In this document: positions 15,604 to 22,685 of the stretch, piece by piece
Layout of the letters: every line of letters begins with the position of its first letter
Position numbering within the stretch: position 1 is the first letter of the stretch
Assembly (NCBI RefSeq): GCF_018263855.1
Contig: NZ_CP073318.1
Coordinates: 8,866,001-8,930,000 of the forward strand
Direction of reading: 5' to 3'
DNA from: Kutzneria sp. CA-103260
Lineage (GTDB): Bacteria > Actinomycetota > Actinomycetes > Mycobacteriales > Pseudonocardiaceae
DNA: 64,000 bases
Notes under the pieces: generated by a model
The model's input: only the letters and a program-made list of their open reading frames with translations
What the model was told of the DNA's origin: nothing
Databases searched by the model: none
Position numbers and translations under genes: made by a program

Positions 15604-16517
15604 GCCACCTTCACCCCGTCCGCCTGGTACTCGACCGCGTGGCCGGTCAACCGCATGAACGCCTCCTCAAGCGAGCCCTGCTGCGGGCTCAGCTCGTGCA
15701 GCACGACGCCGTGCGTCGCGGCCATCTCGCCGATCTGGTCGCTGCTGCCGCCGCTGATCACCAGAGCGTCATCCTCCGTGTTACGCACCGACATGCCCCA
15801 CTGGGTCAGCACCTCGGCCAGCCGGGCCGCCTGCGGGCTGCGCACCAGCACGGTGGTCTCGGTCGCGCCGCCGACGAACTCGGCGGCGCCGCCCTGCGAG
15901 ATCAACTGCCCCCGGCCGATGACGATCAGGTCCTCGGCGGTCTGGGCCATCTCCGACAGCAGGTGGCTGGACACCAGCACGGTGCGGCCCTGCTCGGCCA
16001 GGCCCTGCATGAACCGGCGGATCCACAGGATGCCCTCCGGGTCCAGGCCGTTGACCGGTTCGTCGAACAACAGCACCTGGGGGTCGCCGAGCAGGGCGGC
16101 GGCGATGCCCAGCCGCTGCGACATGCCCAGCGAGAAGCTGCCGGCCCGCTTGTCCGCGACGGTGGTCAGCCCGACCTGGGCCAGCACCTCGTCCACCCGG
16201 GACTTCGGCAGCTTGCTGGCCTTGGCCAGCCAGCGCAGGTGGTTGCGGGCCGAACGGTTGGGATGCACCCACTTCGCGTCCAGCAGCGCGCCGACGGTGC
16301 GCATCGGGTGCCGGAGCTGCTCGTACGGCTTGCCGTCGATCAGCACCCGGCCCTCGGTCGGGCGGTCGAGGCCGAGGATCATGCGCATGGTCGTGGACTT
16401 GCCAGCCCCGTTCGGCCCCAGGAAGCCGGTCACCCGGCCGGGCTGGACCGTGAACGACAGGTCCCGCACGGCCACGGTGTGCCCGTAGCGTTTGGTCAGG
16501 CCGATTGCCTCGATCAT
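15600..16517 (-). CDS. ABC transporter ATP-binding protein (ABC-2 type), copy 2
   Basis: A 305-residue ATPase, paralogous to the gene at 13712-14611 over its whole length. Walker A is GPNGAGKST, the signature SLGMSQRLGIAAALL and Walker B VLLFDEPVNGLDPEG. The ATG at 16517 (MIEAIGLTKRYG) is chosen because it aligns with the copy-1 start; an ATG 36 bases upstream is possible but has no better ribosome site. Its stop overlaps the permease start by 4 bp, so this is the ATPase directly coupled to that permease. It is divergent from the split-barrel enzyme gene. The substrate is unknown. Confidence 0.88.
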   Translation of the reverse strand: MIEAIGLTKRYGHTVAVRDLSFTVQPGRVTGFLGPNGAGKSTTMRMILGLDRPTEGRVLIDGKPYEQLRHPMRTVGALLDAKWVHPNRSARNHLRWLAKASKLPKSRVDEVLAQVGLTTVADKRAGSFSLGMSQRLGIAAALLGDPQVLLFDEPVNGLDPEGILWIRRFMQGLAEQGRTVLVSSHLLSEMAQTAEDLIVIGRGQLISQGGAAEFVGGATETTVLVRSPQAARLAEVLTQWGMSVRNTEDDALVISGGSSDQIGEMAATHGVVLHELSPQQGSLEEAFMRLTGHAVEYQADGVKVA

Positions 16518-16608
16518 GAGTGCAAGCATGCCGGTCGGGAAGTCATCGGACATCGGCCCCGGGTGCTATCCCGGGTAGTACTCGCGGCTGACCGCTACGG
16601 TCGGCCGT

Positions 16609-17037
16609 ATGGCTGACACCGACAACGGCTGGTGGCGGGAATTCATCAACGAGCTGCCGGCGAGGACCGCGAAGCTGGCGGTGGTCCGCAAGGACGGCTC
16701 GCCGCACGTGGCCCCGATCTGGGTGGCGCTGGACGGCGACACCATCGTGTTCAACACCGGCCGGGACTCGCTGAAGGGCAAGTCGATCCTGCGCGACGGC
16801 CGGGTGGCCCTCAGCTTCGACGACGAGCGGCCGCCGTTCAGCTTCGTGCTGGTCCGCGGCCGGGCCGAGGTCGTCGAGGACCCGGCGCAGGTGCGGCACT
16901 GGGCCGGCGTGATCGGCGGCCGCTACATGGGCGCGGACCGGGCCGACGAGTACGGGGCCCGCAACGGCGTGCCCGGCGAGCTCCTGGTCCGCGTGGTCGA
17001 CGCCAAGATCATCGCCCAGCGGGACGTCGCCGGCTGA
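16609..17037 (+). CDS. PPOX-class split-barrel (F420-dependent) oxidoreductase
   Basis: A 142-residue split beta-barrel protein of the pyridoxamine-phosphate-oxidase-like superfamily, whose small actinobacterial members mostly bind F420. Diagnostic stretches are KLAVVRKDGSPHVAPIWVAL near residues 22-41, then SLKGKSILRDGRVALSFDDE and the RGRAEVVEDP strand. Reduction or oxidation of a small molecule is expected; the cofactor cannot be proven from sequence. The gene ends 36 bp before a large nested palindrome that separates it from the convergent lipoprotein gene. Confidence 0.83.
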   Translation: MADTDNGWWREFINELPARTAKLAVVRKDGSPHVAPIWVALDGDTIVFNTGRDSLKGKSILRDGRVALSFDDERPPFSFVLVRGRAEVVEDPAQVRHWAGVIGGRYMGADRADEYGARNGVPGELLVRVVDAKIIAQRDVAG

Positions 17038-17073
17038 GCCGTGCTGGGAAGGGGGCCGGAGACGCGGAGATGC

Positions 17074-17195
17074 GAGGCCGCGCCGGTGCCTGGACTGTCG
17101 CCGGATTTCGATCGCCGCACTCGACGCGCCCCACCGGGCACGCCGACGCGGCGATCTAAATCCGGCTAGGGACGGCACCGGTCACGAGCGGCCTC
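17074..17195. repeat. Nested 122-bp imperfect palindrome between convergent genes
   Basis: Three nested arm pairs share one centre: GAGGCCGC (17074-17081) with GCGGCCTC (17188-17195); CCGGTGCC (17083-17090) with GGCACCGG (17174-17181); and a 19-bp arm at 17100-17118 matching 17148-17166 with one mismatch, around a 29-base loop. It lies between convergent stop codons, so a two-way terminator is possible, but it is far longer than usual and has no T tract. A MITE-like mobile inverted repeat is the alternative. Confidence 0.6.
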
Positions 17196-17220
17196 GCCCC
17201 GCGCGGAACGCGCGGCAAAC

Positions 17221-17979
17221 TCAGTGCTTCAGCTTGGCGATGTCGGTGACCTGGTCGGCCGGCGGAGCGGCGACGTCCACCTTGGCTCCCCAGTTGGTGT
17301 AGTGCATGGTCGACGTGAGCAGGTCGCCCATCGTCATCACCACCTGCACCGGCAGCTGGTCGGAGTTGATCCAGACGTCGATGTCCGCGGTCTTGGGCAG
17401 CTTGGCCGCCTCGTCGGCCGGCAGCTGCGCGGCCTGGCCGGCCTTGGACGTGTCGAGGACCAGCGCGTAGTGGGTGACCGGCTGGCCGTTGAGCGTGGTC
17501 TGCCAGCTCTTGGTGATCTTGCCGGCCTTGGACAGCTCGTCCAGGATGCTGGTCGGGCTGTTCTGCTCGGCCATCTGGTCGAAGCCGCCGGCCAGGGCCT
17601 TGGACACCGGGTCGTCCCCGCCGCCGAGCTTGAGCCACGGCGTGCTGATGCCCTGCTTGCCGCGGGCGTCGGCCGGCAGCGAGATGTACACGGCCTTGTC
17701 GACGACGCGGACCTCGGCGTCGCCGCTGTCCGCGCTCATCTTCATGGCGATCTGCGTGTTCGCGCCGTCGACCAGCGCGGCGCCGGTCATCTGGATCTTC
17801 GTCTGCTGCTGGTTGATCACGGCGTCGATGTCGACGCTCTTGGTCTTGTCGGCGCTGGTCTTGGCCATCGCGGCCAGCTGCACGGCGTCGGTGACCACCG
17901 GCGCACCGGTCGTCGGCGCGGGGGCGGCGGCCTGCGGCCCACCACAGGCGGCGAGCGTGACGAGCGCGGCAAAGCCCAC
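17221..17979 (-). CDS. LppX/LprAFG-like lipoprotein, copy 2
   Basis: A roughly 252-residue exported lipoprotein with lipobox LAAC and a mature domain resembling the LppX/LprG family of lipid-carrying lipoproteins (TDAVQLAAMAKTSADKTKSV near the start, GQPVTHYALVLDTSKA and WINSDQLPVQVV in the middle, HYTNWG near the end). It is a tandem paralogue of the gene at 18075-18863 and ends the HAD/lipoprotein cluster. The start is odd: the only standard start codon is GTG 17979, giving a signal peptide with no basic residues. The expected Arg-Lys pair is encoded in frame just upstream, between 17980 and a TAG at 18007-18009, without an initiator. Confidence 0.75.
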   Translation of the reverse strand: MGFAALVTLAACGGPQAAAPAPTTGAPVVTDAVQLAAMAKTSADKTKSVDIDAVINQQQTKIQMTGAALVDGANTQIAMKMSADSGDAEVRVVDKAVYISLPADARGKQGISTPWLKLGGGDDPVSKALAGGFDQMAEQNSPTSILDELSKAGKITKSWQTTLNGQPVTHYALVLDTSKAGQAAQLPADEAAKLPKTADIDVWINSDQLPVQVVMTMGDLLTSTMHYTNWGAKVDVAAPPADQVTDIAKLKH

Positions 17980-18074
17980 AACAGTCTTACGGAACGGTGA
18001 TCCCCCCTAGGATCCGGCCGCGCTCTGCGGCCCTGACTCGATGCTAGCCAGGGGGACCACCGATTTTTGAAGAC

Positions 18075-18863
18075 TCAGTGACCGCCCAGAGAGTTGATGT
18101 CCGCGACCTGGTCGGCCGGCGGGGCCTGCACGTCGACCTGGCCGCCCCAGTCGGTGTAGTGGATCTTGGCGGTGTACTTGTCGCCGGCCACCGCGGTCAC
18201 CTGCAGCGGCAGGTTCTCGTTGGTCAGCCACAGGTCCACGGTCATCGGCGAGGCGGCGCCGGCCAGCTGCGGCGGCAGCTCGGCCTGGACCTTGGCGGTG
18301 TCCACGTCGACCGTGTAGTGGGTGACGGCCTGGCCGTCCAGGGTGGTCTTCTCGGTCTTGGCGACCTTGCCGCCCTGGGCGATCTGGTTCAGGAAGGTGG
18401 TCGGGTCGTTCTCCTGGGCCAGCTGGTCCAGGCCGCCGCTGATCACCTTGGACAGCGCGTCGTCGGTGCCGCCCATCTTGATCCAGGGCTTGTCGGCGTG
18501 CAGCAGCTGGGCCGCGCTGGCCGGCGGCTTGATGTACGCGACCTTGTCGACCAGGCGCAGCTCCATGGAGCCGGCCGCGGTGCCCAGCTGCATGGCCATC
18601 TTCGAGGCGTCGCCGCCGAAGGAACCCTGGCCGGTCATGGTGACGTGGGTGCCACTGGTGTCGACGGTGGCGTCGATCTTGACGGTGCGGCTCTTCGAGG
18701 TGCTGGTCCTGGCCAGCGCGACCAGCTGCACGGCGTCGGTGGTGGTCGAAGCGGACTGCTGGTCGGCCGAGTTGTCCGGGGCCGGTGAGCCGGTGGTCTG
18801 CGCGCTGCACGCGCCCAGCGCCACTAACAGGGCGACACCAACACCCACTACGGACTTGCGCAC
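18075..18863 (-). CDS. LppX/LprAFG-like lipoprotein, copy 1
   Basis: A 262-residue lipoprotein: basic start MRKSVVGVGVALLVALGAC with lipobox LGAC (C19), a Ser/Thr/Gln-rich linker and then an LppX-type domain (TTDAVQLVALARTSTSKSRT, GQAVTHYTVDVDTAKV, WLTNENLPLQVT, HYTDWG). Such proteins sit on the outer face of the membrane and in mycobacteria carry lipids toward the envelope. Its GTG shares one base with the TAG of the HAD hydrolase gene, so the two are coupled; a second paralogue follows 95 bp downstream. It is clearly related to that copy along its full length. Confidence 0.82.
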   Translation of the reverse strand: MRKSVVGVGVALLVALGACSAQTTGSPAPDNSADQQSASTTTDAVQLVALARTSTSKSRTVKIDATVDTSGTHVTMTGQGSFGGDASKMAMQLGTAAGSMELRLVDKVAYIKPPASAAQLLHADKPWIKMGGTDDALSKVISGGLDQLAQENDPTTFLNQIAQGGKVAKTEKTTLDGQAVTHYTVDVDTAKVQAELPPQLAGAASPMTVDLWLTNENLPLQVTAVAGDKYTAKIHYTDWGGQVDVQAPPADQVADINSLGGH

Positions 18864-19657
18864 TAGCTCATCCCCTCGTCGAGAAGTCGGTCGAGCACGG
18901 TCGCCACGCCGTCCTCCGCGACGCTACCCGTCACCTCGTCGGCGGCGGCCCGAACATCGGCCGCGGCGTTGCCCATGGCCACGCCCAGGGCCGCCCAGCG
19001 GAGCATCGCGATGTCGTTGTGCCCGTCGCCGAAGGCCACGGTGGCCCGCTCGGACACGCCCAGCTCCCGGCGGAGCTCTTCGAGCGCGCTCGCCTTGGAG
19101 ATGCCCGCGGCGACGACGGTCAGCCAGGCGTCACTGTGATGGTCGTACGTCCAGGTGACGCCCGCAATGTCTGAGACGTCCATGAGCTCCGCGAGTTGCT
19201 CCAAGGTTGCGCCGTTCCAGTAGACGACCATGCGCGTGGTCGGGGTCGCGCCCAGCTCAACGTCGTCGACCTGCCGGCGGGTGCCGATGATGTCGCCGGG
19301 ATAGCCGTCGCTGACCCGGTTGCCGACACCGGGCTCCTCCAGCGAGAACACCGCCCCGGGCAGCAGCGACCGCAGCCGGGCGATCACCGGCGCCGGCTCG
19401 AAGGTGGCCAGCGGGATCACCTCGCCGGTGGCCAGGTTGAGCCGCACCGCGCCGTTGGAGCACAGCGCGATGCCGTCCGTGAAGCCGAGCAAGGTGATCA
19501 CGCTGCGTACACCGAGCACGGTGCGTCCGGTGGACAGCACCACGTGCGCGCCGGCGGCGCGGGCTCTGGCTATGGAAGAGCGGACGGCCAGCGAAATTAC
19601 GCCGGTCGAGTCCAGGATCGTGCCGTCGACGTCAAGGGCGATGAGGGCAGGGCGCAC
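18863..19657 (-). CDS. HAD-superfamily (Cof-type, IIB) hydrolase
   Basis: A 264-residue Cof-like phosphatase. Motif I is ALDVDGTILDS with nucleophile D9 and D11, motif II is VVLSTGRT, the motif III lysine is in ISKASALEELRRELG, and motif IV is VAFGDGHNDIAML. The insert between motifs II and III is a C2 cap. These cytosolic enzymes dephosphorylate sugar phosphates, flavin precursors or phosphoserine; the specificity is not readable. It begins a cluster with the two lipoprotein genes, the first of which starts inside its stop codon. Confidence 0.87.
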   Translation of the reverse strand: MRPALIALDVDGTILDSTGVISLAVRSSIARARAAGAHVVLSTGRTVLGVRSVITLLGFTDGIALCSNGAVRLNLATGEVIPLATFEPAPVIARLRSLLPGAVFSLEEPGVGNRVSDGYPGDIIGTRRQVDDVELGATPTTRMVVYWNGATLEQLAELMDVSDIAGVTWTYDHHSDAWLTVVAAGISKASALEELRRELGVSERATVAFGDGHNDIAMLRWAALGVAMGNAAADVRAAADEVTGSVAEDGVATVLDRLLDEGMS

Positions 19658-19709
19658 GACACGGAGCGTAACTACCCCTGCGGGGTGAATCCGCTGTGAG
19701 TGCCATCAC

Positions 19710-19732
19710 CGAAACGGTAATGGATCGTTTCG
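19710..19732. promoter_or_regulatory. Palindromic operator-like site upstream of lipase gene
   Basis: CGAAACG (19710-19716) and CGTTTCG (19726-19732) form a perfect 7-bp dyad with a 9-bp AT-rich centre containing TAATGGAT, a possible -10 region. It lies 51 bp before the lipase start and between divergent genes, so it could serve either. A separate hairpin, GCGCCGGC with GCCGGCGC at 19741-19762, follows in the lipase leader. The regulator is unknown. Confidence 0.4.
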
Positions 19733-19783
19733 CATTCTGCGCGCCGGCAACGGGGCCGGCGCCTGCGGAAGCGGAGGGCGTCC

Positions 19784-20698
19784 GTGGGACCTGTCGCACG
19801 CGCCGTGGCCGGGCTAGCCCTGGTCACGGCCACGATGATCGCCACTACCTCAACTGCGTCGGCGAGCGAGTCCGCCGCCGGCCCGGCCCAGCCCAACATC
19901 GCCTCGGCGGCGTTGTACGCACTCAGTCATCCGACCGCCTCCCCACCGGGGTCGAACGACTTCTCCTGCAAGCCGACCGCCGCCCACCCGCGGCCGGTCG
20001 TGCTGTCCAACGGCACCGGGGCCAACGCCTACGACGACTGGGCGGGGTTGTCCGGGGTCCTCAAGAAGGACGGCTACTGCGTGTTCGCGCCGAACCTCGG
20101 CGGCCCCGAGGGCGGCATGTTCCAGGCCCTGGGGGACATTCCCACCACGGCCGGCCAGTTCGGCCAGTACATCGACAAGGTGCTCGCCGCCACCGGCGCG
20201 TCCAAAGTGGACATCGTCGGGCACTCCCAGGGCGGCATGATGCCCCGCTACTACCTCAAGAACCTCGGCGGGGCGAGCAAGGTGGGCACGCTGGTCGGCC
20301 TGGCGCCGTCCAACCACGGCACCGACCTGGACGGCCTGGTCACGGCCGTGCGGTCGCTGCCGGGAGGCGGGGACTTCGCCGACGGTGTGATCGGCGTGGT
20401 CTGCCCGGCCTGCGTGCAGCAGGAGGTCGGCTCCAACTTCATCACCAGCCTCAACAGCGGCGGCGACACCATGCCCGGCGTCAACTACACCGTCGTCGCC
20501 ACCCGCACCGACGAAGTGGTCACGCCCTACACCTCGGCCTACCTGTCCGGCTCGAAGGTGACCAACCTGCGGCTGCAGGACTACTGCATGATCGACGGCA
20601 CCGAGCACATCAACATCACCTACGACCACATCGCGATCCAACTCGTGCGCAACGCCCTGGACCCGGCGCACGCCTGGACGCCGAACTGCCTGACCTGA
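19784..20698 (+). CDS. Secreted lipase/esterase (alpha/beta hydrolase)
   Basis: A 304-residue exported lipase. The signal peptide covers about residues 1-28 (cleavage near TASAS). The nucleophile elbow is GHSQG with S148; the oxyanion region VVLSNGTGA precedes it, and the C-terminal TYDHIAIQ supplies the likely catalytic histidine. Paired cysteines (C62/C99, C203/C206) suggest disulfides in the mature enzyme. The architecture matches actinobacterial extracellular triacylglycerol lipases. The GTG at 19784 has gcggagggc ahead. It converges on the response-regulator gene. Confidence 0.85.
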   Translation: MGPVARAVAGLALVTATMIATTSTASASESAAGPAQPNIASAALYALSHPTASPPGSNDFSCKPTAAHPRPVVLSNGTGANAYDDWAGLSGVLKKDGYCVFAPNLGGPEGGMFQALGDIPTTAGQFGQYIDKVLAATGASKVDIVGHSQGGMMPRYYLKNLGGASKVGTLVGLAPSNHGTDLDGLVTAVRSLPGGGDFADGVIGVVCPACVQQEVGSNFITSLNSGGDTMPGVNYTVVATRTDEVVTPYTSAYLSGSKVTNLRLQDYCMIDGTEHINITYDHIAIQLVRNALDPAHAWTPNCLT

Positions 20699-20699
20699 C

Positions 20700-20719
20700 C
20701 CAGGGGATCCCTACCCTGG
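20700..20719. terminator. Short hairpin between convergent lipase and response-regulator genes
   Basis: CCAGGG (20700-20705) pairs with CCCTGG (20714-20719) directly after the lipase stop and 13 bp before the end of the convergent response-regulator gene. There is no T run, so any termination would be weak. Confidence 0.35.
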
Positions 20720-20731
20720 TCCGGCCCGGGC

Positions 20732-21397
20732 TCACACGTCGCCGGGTCGGACCAGCCCCGTCTCGTAGGCCAGCACCACGGCCTGCACCCGGTCCCGCAG
20801 CTCCAGCTTGGCCAGGATGCGGCCGACGTGGGTCTTCACCGTCGCCTCGGACAGGAACAGCTTCTGGGCCAGCTCGGTGTTGGACAGGCCCTTGGCGATC
20901 AGCACCAGCACCTCCCGCTCACGTTCGGTGAGCACGTCCAGCACGGTGGCGTCGCGCAGCTCGCCGCCGCCGGCCGGGCCGAGGAACCGGTCCAACAGCC
21001 GCTTGGTCACGCTCGGCGACACCACCGCGTCGCCGCTGGCCACCGCCCGCAGCGCCGACACCAGGTCGGCCGGCGGGGTGTCCTTGAGCAGGAAGCCGCT
21101 GGCCCCGTTGCGCAGCGCCGACAGGGCGTACTCGTCCATGTCGAAGGTGGTCATCACGAGCACCTTGGCCGTGCCGGCCTCGGTGATCTGCTTGGTCGCC
21201 TCCACACCGTCCAGCCGCGGCATGCGCACGTCCATCAGCACCACGTCGGGCCGCAGCTCGTCGGCCAGCCGCACCGCGTCCACGCCGTCCGCGGCCTCGC
21301 CGATCACCTCCAGGTCCTCCTGCGCGTTGAGCACCATGCGGAAGCCCATCCGCATCAGTTCCTGGTCGTCAACCAGCAGAACTCGGATCACGGCCAT
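20732..21397 (-). CDS. NarL/LuxR-family response regulator
   Basis: A 221-residue response regulator. Receiver domain: acidic pair D10/D11, phospho-acceptor D56 in VVLMDVRMP, threonine in VMTTFD and the KDTPP lysine near 105. The C-terminal LuxR helix-turn-helix reads LTEREREVLVLIAKGLSNTELAQ with the recognition helix in SEATVKTHVGRIL. Its ATG at 21397 overlaps the kinase stop by one base, so the pair is translationally coupled. The DNA target and signal are unknown; autoregulation is common in this class. Confidence 0.93.
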   Translation of the reverse strand: MAVIRVLLVDDQELMRMGFRMVLNAQEDLEVIGEAADGVDAVRLADELRPDVVLMDVRMPRLDGVEATKQITEAGTAKVLVMTTFDMDEYALSALRNGASGFLLKDTPPADLVSALRAVASGDAVVSPSVTKRLLDRFLGPAGGGELRDATVLDVLTEREREVLVLIAKGLSNTELAQKLFLSEATVKTHVGRILAKLELRDRVQAVVLAYETGLVRPGDV

Positions 21398-22617
21398 CAG
21401 ACTAGGGGTCCCGACCCGGCGCCCACCGGCAGCACGGCGTGAACGCGCCAGCCGCCGCCCGGCCGAGGCCCGGCCTCCAGGCTGCCGCCGAGCACGCCGG
21501 CCCGTTCCCGCATGCCGATCAGGCCGTTGCCGCCGGACATGCCGGACAGCTCCCGAGGCGTGCCGAAGCCGTCGTCGTCCACGACCACGTCGACCTGGTC
21601 GTCGGACCTGGTCACGAACACATCGGCCGAGGCGCTGCCGCCGGCGTGCTTGAGCGAGTTGGTCAGCGCCTCCTGCACGATCCGGTAGACGGACAGCCCC
21701 ACGCCGGCCGGCAGGTCGTTCAGGTCGCCGCGCAGCGTCAGGGACACCGGCAGGCCGGCGGTGCGGACCTGTTCGGCCAGCTGCGGCAGCGAGTTGGTGT
21801 CCGGCTGCGGCACGCGATCGGTCTCGCTCTCCGACTCGTTGCGCATCAGGCCGAGCAGCCGGCGCAGCTCGCCCAGCGCCTGCCGGCCGGTGTCGGAGAT
21901 GGTGGTCAGCGCCATCTGGGCCATCTGCGGATCCGACTGCAGGGCGTAGCTGGCCCCGTCGGCCTGCACCACCATCACGCTGACCGCGTGCGCGACGACG
22001 TCGTGCAGCTCGCGGGCGATCCGGCTGCGCTCCTCGGCCACGGCGATGCGGGCCTGCTGGTCCCGCTCCACTTCGAGCAGCTTGAGCCGTTCCATCAGCT
22101 CGACGTTGAGCGCGCGGCGGGCCCCGACGAACTCGCCGACGGCCCAGCAGAAGCCGAAGACGCAGACGACCATGAAGAAGGTGAAGGCGATCATGACCGG
22201 CTGCTGGACCCGCCAGATTTCCCACAGCACTGTGCCCAGCAGCAACCAGGCCGCGTAGATTGCGCCCTGCCGGCGGCCGACGTAGGCGACCATCGTGTAC
22301 AGCGCGACGCCCAGCGCGAAGTCGGCCGGCCGCACCGGCACGCCGTCCATGACGCCGTACTCGTTGTACGTGACGTTGTGGGTGACCAGCTGCACGAAGC
22401 CGGCGATCAGGATGATGTTGCAGACCAGCTTGGGCTGGGCCCGGCGGAAGATCAGCGGGCCCCACAGGAACAGGCCGACCAGCAGGTAGAGCCCGCGCGG
22501 GGTGCTGCCCAGGCCGGCGGCGGTGGTCGCGAGGTCGGGAAGGCCGAGCAGCCCGGCGATCAGGGAGTCCCCGAACACCGGGTGAGCACGCATCCACAGG
22601 CTCAGCCGTCGCACCAC
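21397..22617 (-). CDS. NarL-type sensor histidine kinase
   Basis: A 406-residue membrane kinase. Several hydrophobic spans occupy about residues 17-165, followed by a HisKA_3 domain with H205 in ARELHDVVAHAVSVM and a HATPase_c domain (EALTNSLKHAGG, VVVDDDGFG, GNGLIGMRERAG). It is the cognate partner of the response regulator encoded immediately downstream, whose start overlaps its stop. It is divergent from the dynamin operon with about 70 bp between starts, so that operon is a possible target; this is inference. Confidence 0.92.
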   Translation of the reverse strand: MVRRLSLWMRAHPVFGDSLIAGLLGLPDLATTAAGLGSTPRGLYLLVGLFLWGPLIFRRAQPKLVCNIILIAGFVQLVTHNVTYNEYGVMDGVPVRPADFALGVALYTMVAYVGRRQGAIYAAWLLLGTVLWEIWRVQQPVMIAFTFFMVVCVFGFCWAVGEFVGARRALNVELMERLKLLEVERDQQARIAVAEERSRIARELHDVVAHAVSVMVVQADGASYALQSDPQMAQMALTTISDTGRQALGELRRLLGLMRNESESETDRVPQPDTNSLPQLAEQVRTAGLPVSLTLRGDLNDLPAGVGLSVYRIVQEALTNSLKHAGGSASADVFVTRSDDQVDVVVDDDGFGTPRELSGMSGGNGLIGMRERAGVLGGSLEAGPRPGGGWRVHAVLPVGAGSGPLV

Positions 22618-22685
22618 GACAGCCTAGAAGCGCGACCCCGCCGTCAGCGTCACTCTGCGGTACGACTGGCGTCTGCTACCCCAGA

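Noticed and set aside
17221..18863. Collapsed or duplicated assembly of one lipoprotein gene
   Set aside because: The two proteins differ through most of their length and have different lipoboxes and linkers; they are old paralogues.
20732..22597. Single 621-codon frame suggesting a kinase-regulator fusion
   Set aside because: Only the response-regulator part is real in this frame; the kinase is encoded in a different frame that ends at the regulator start.
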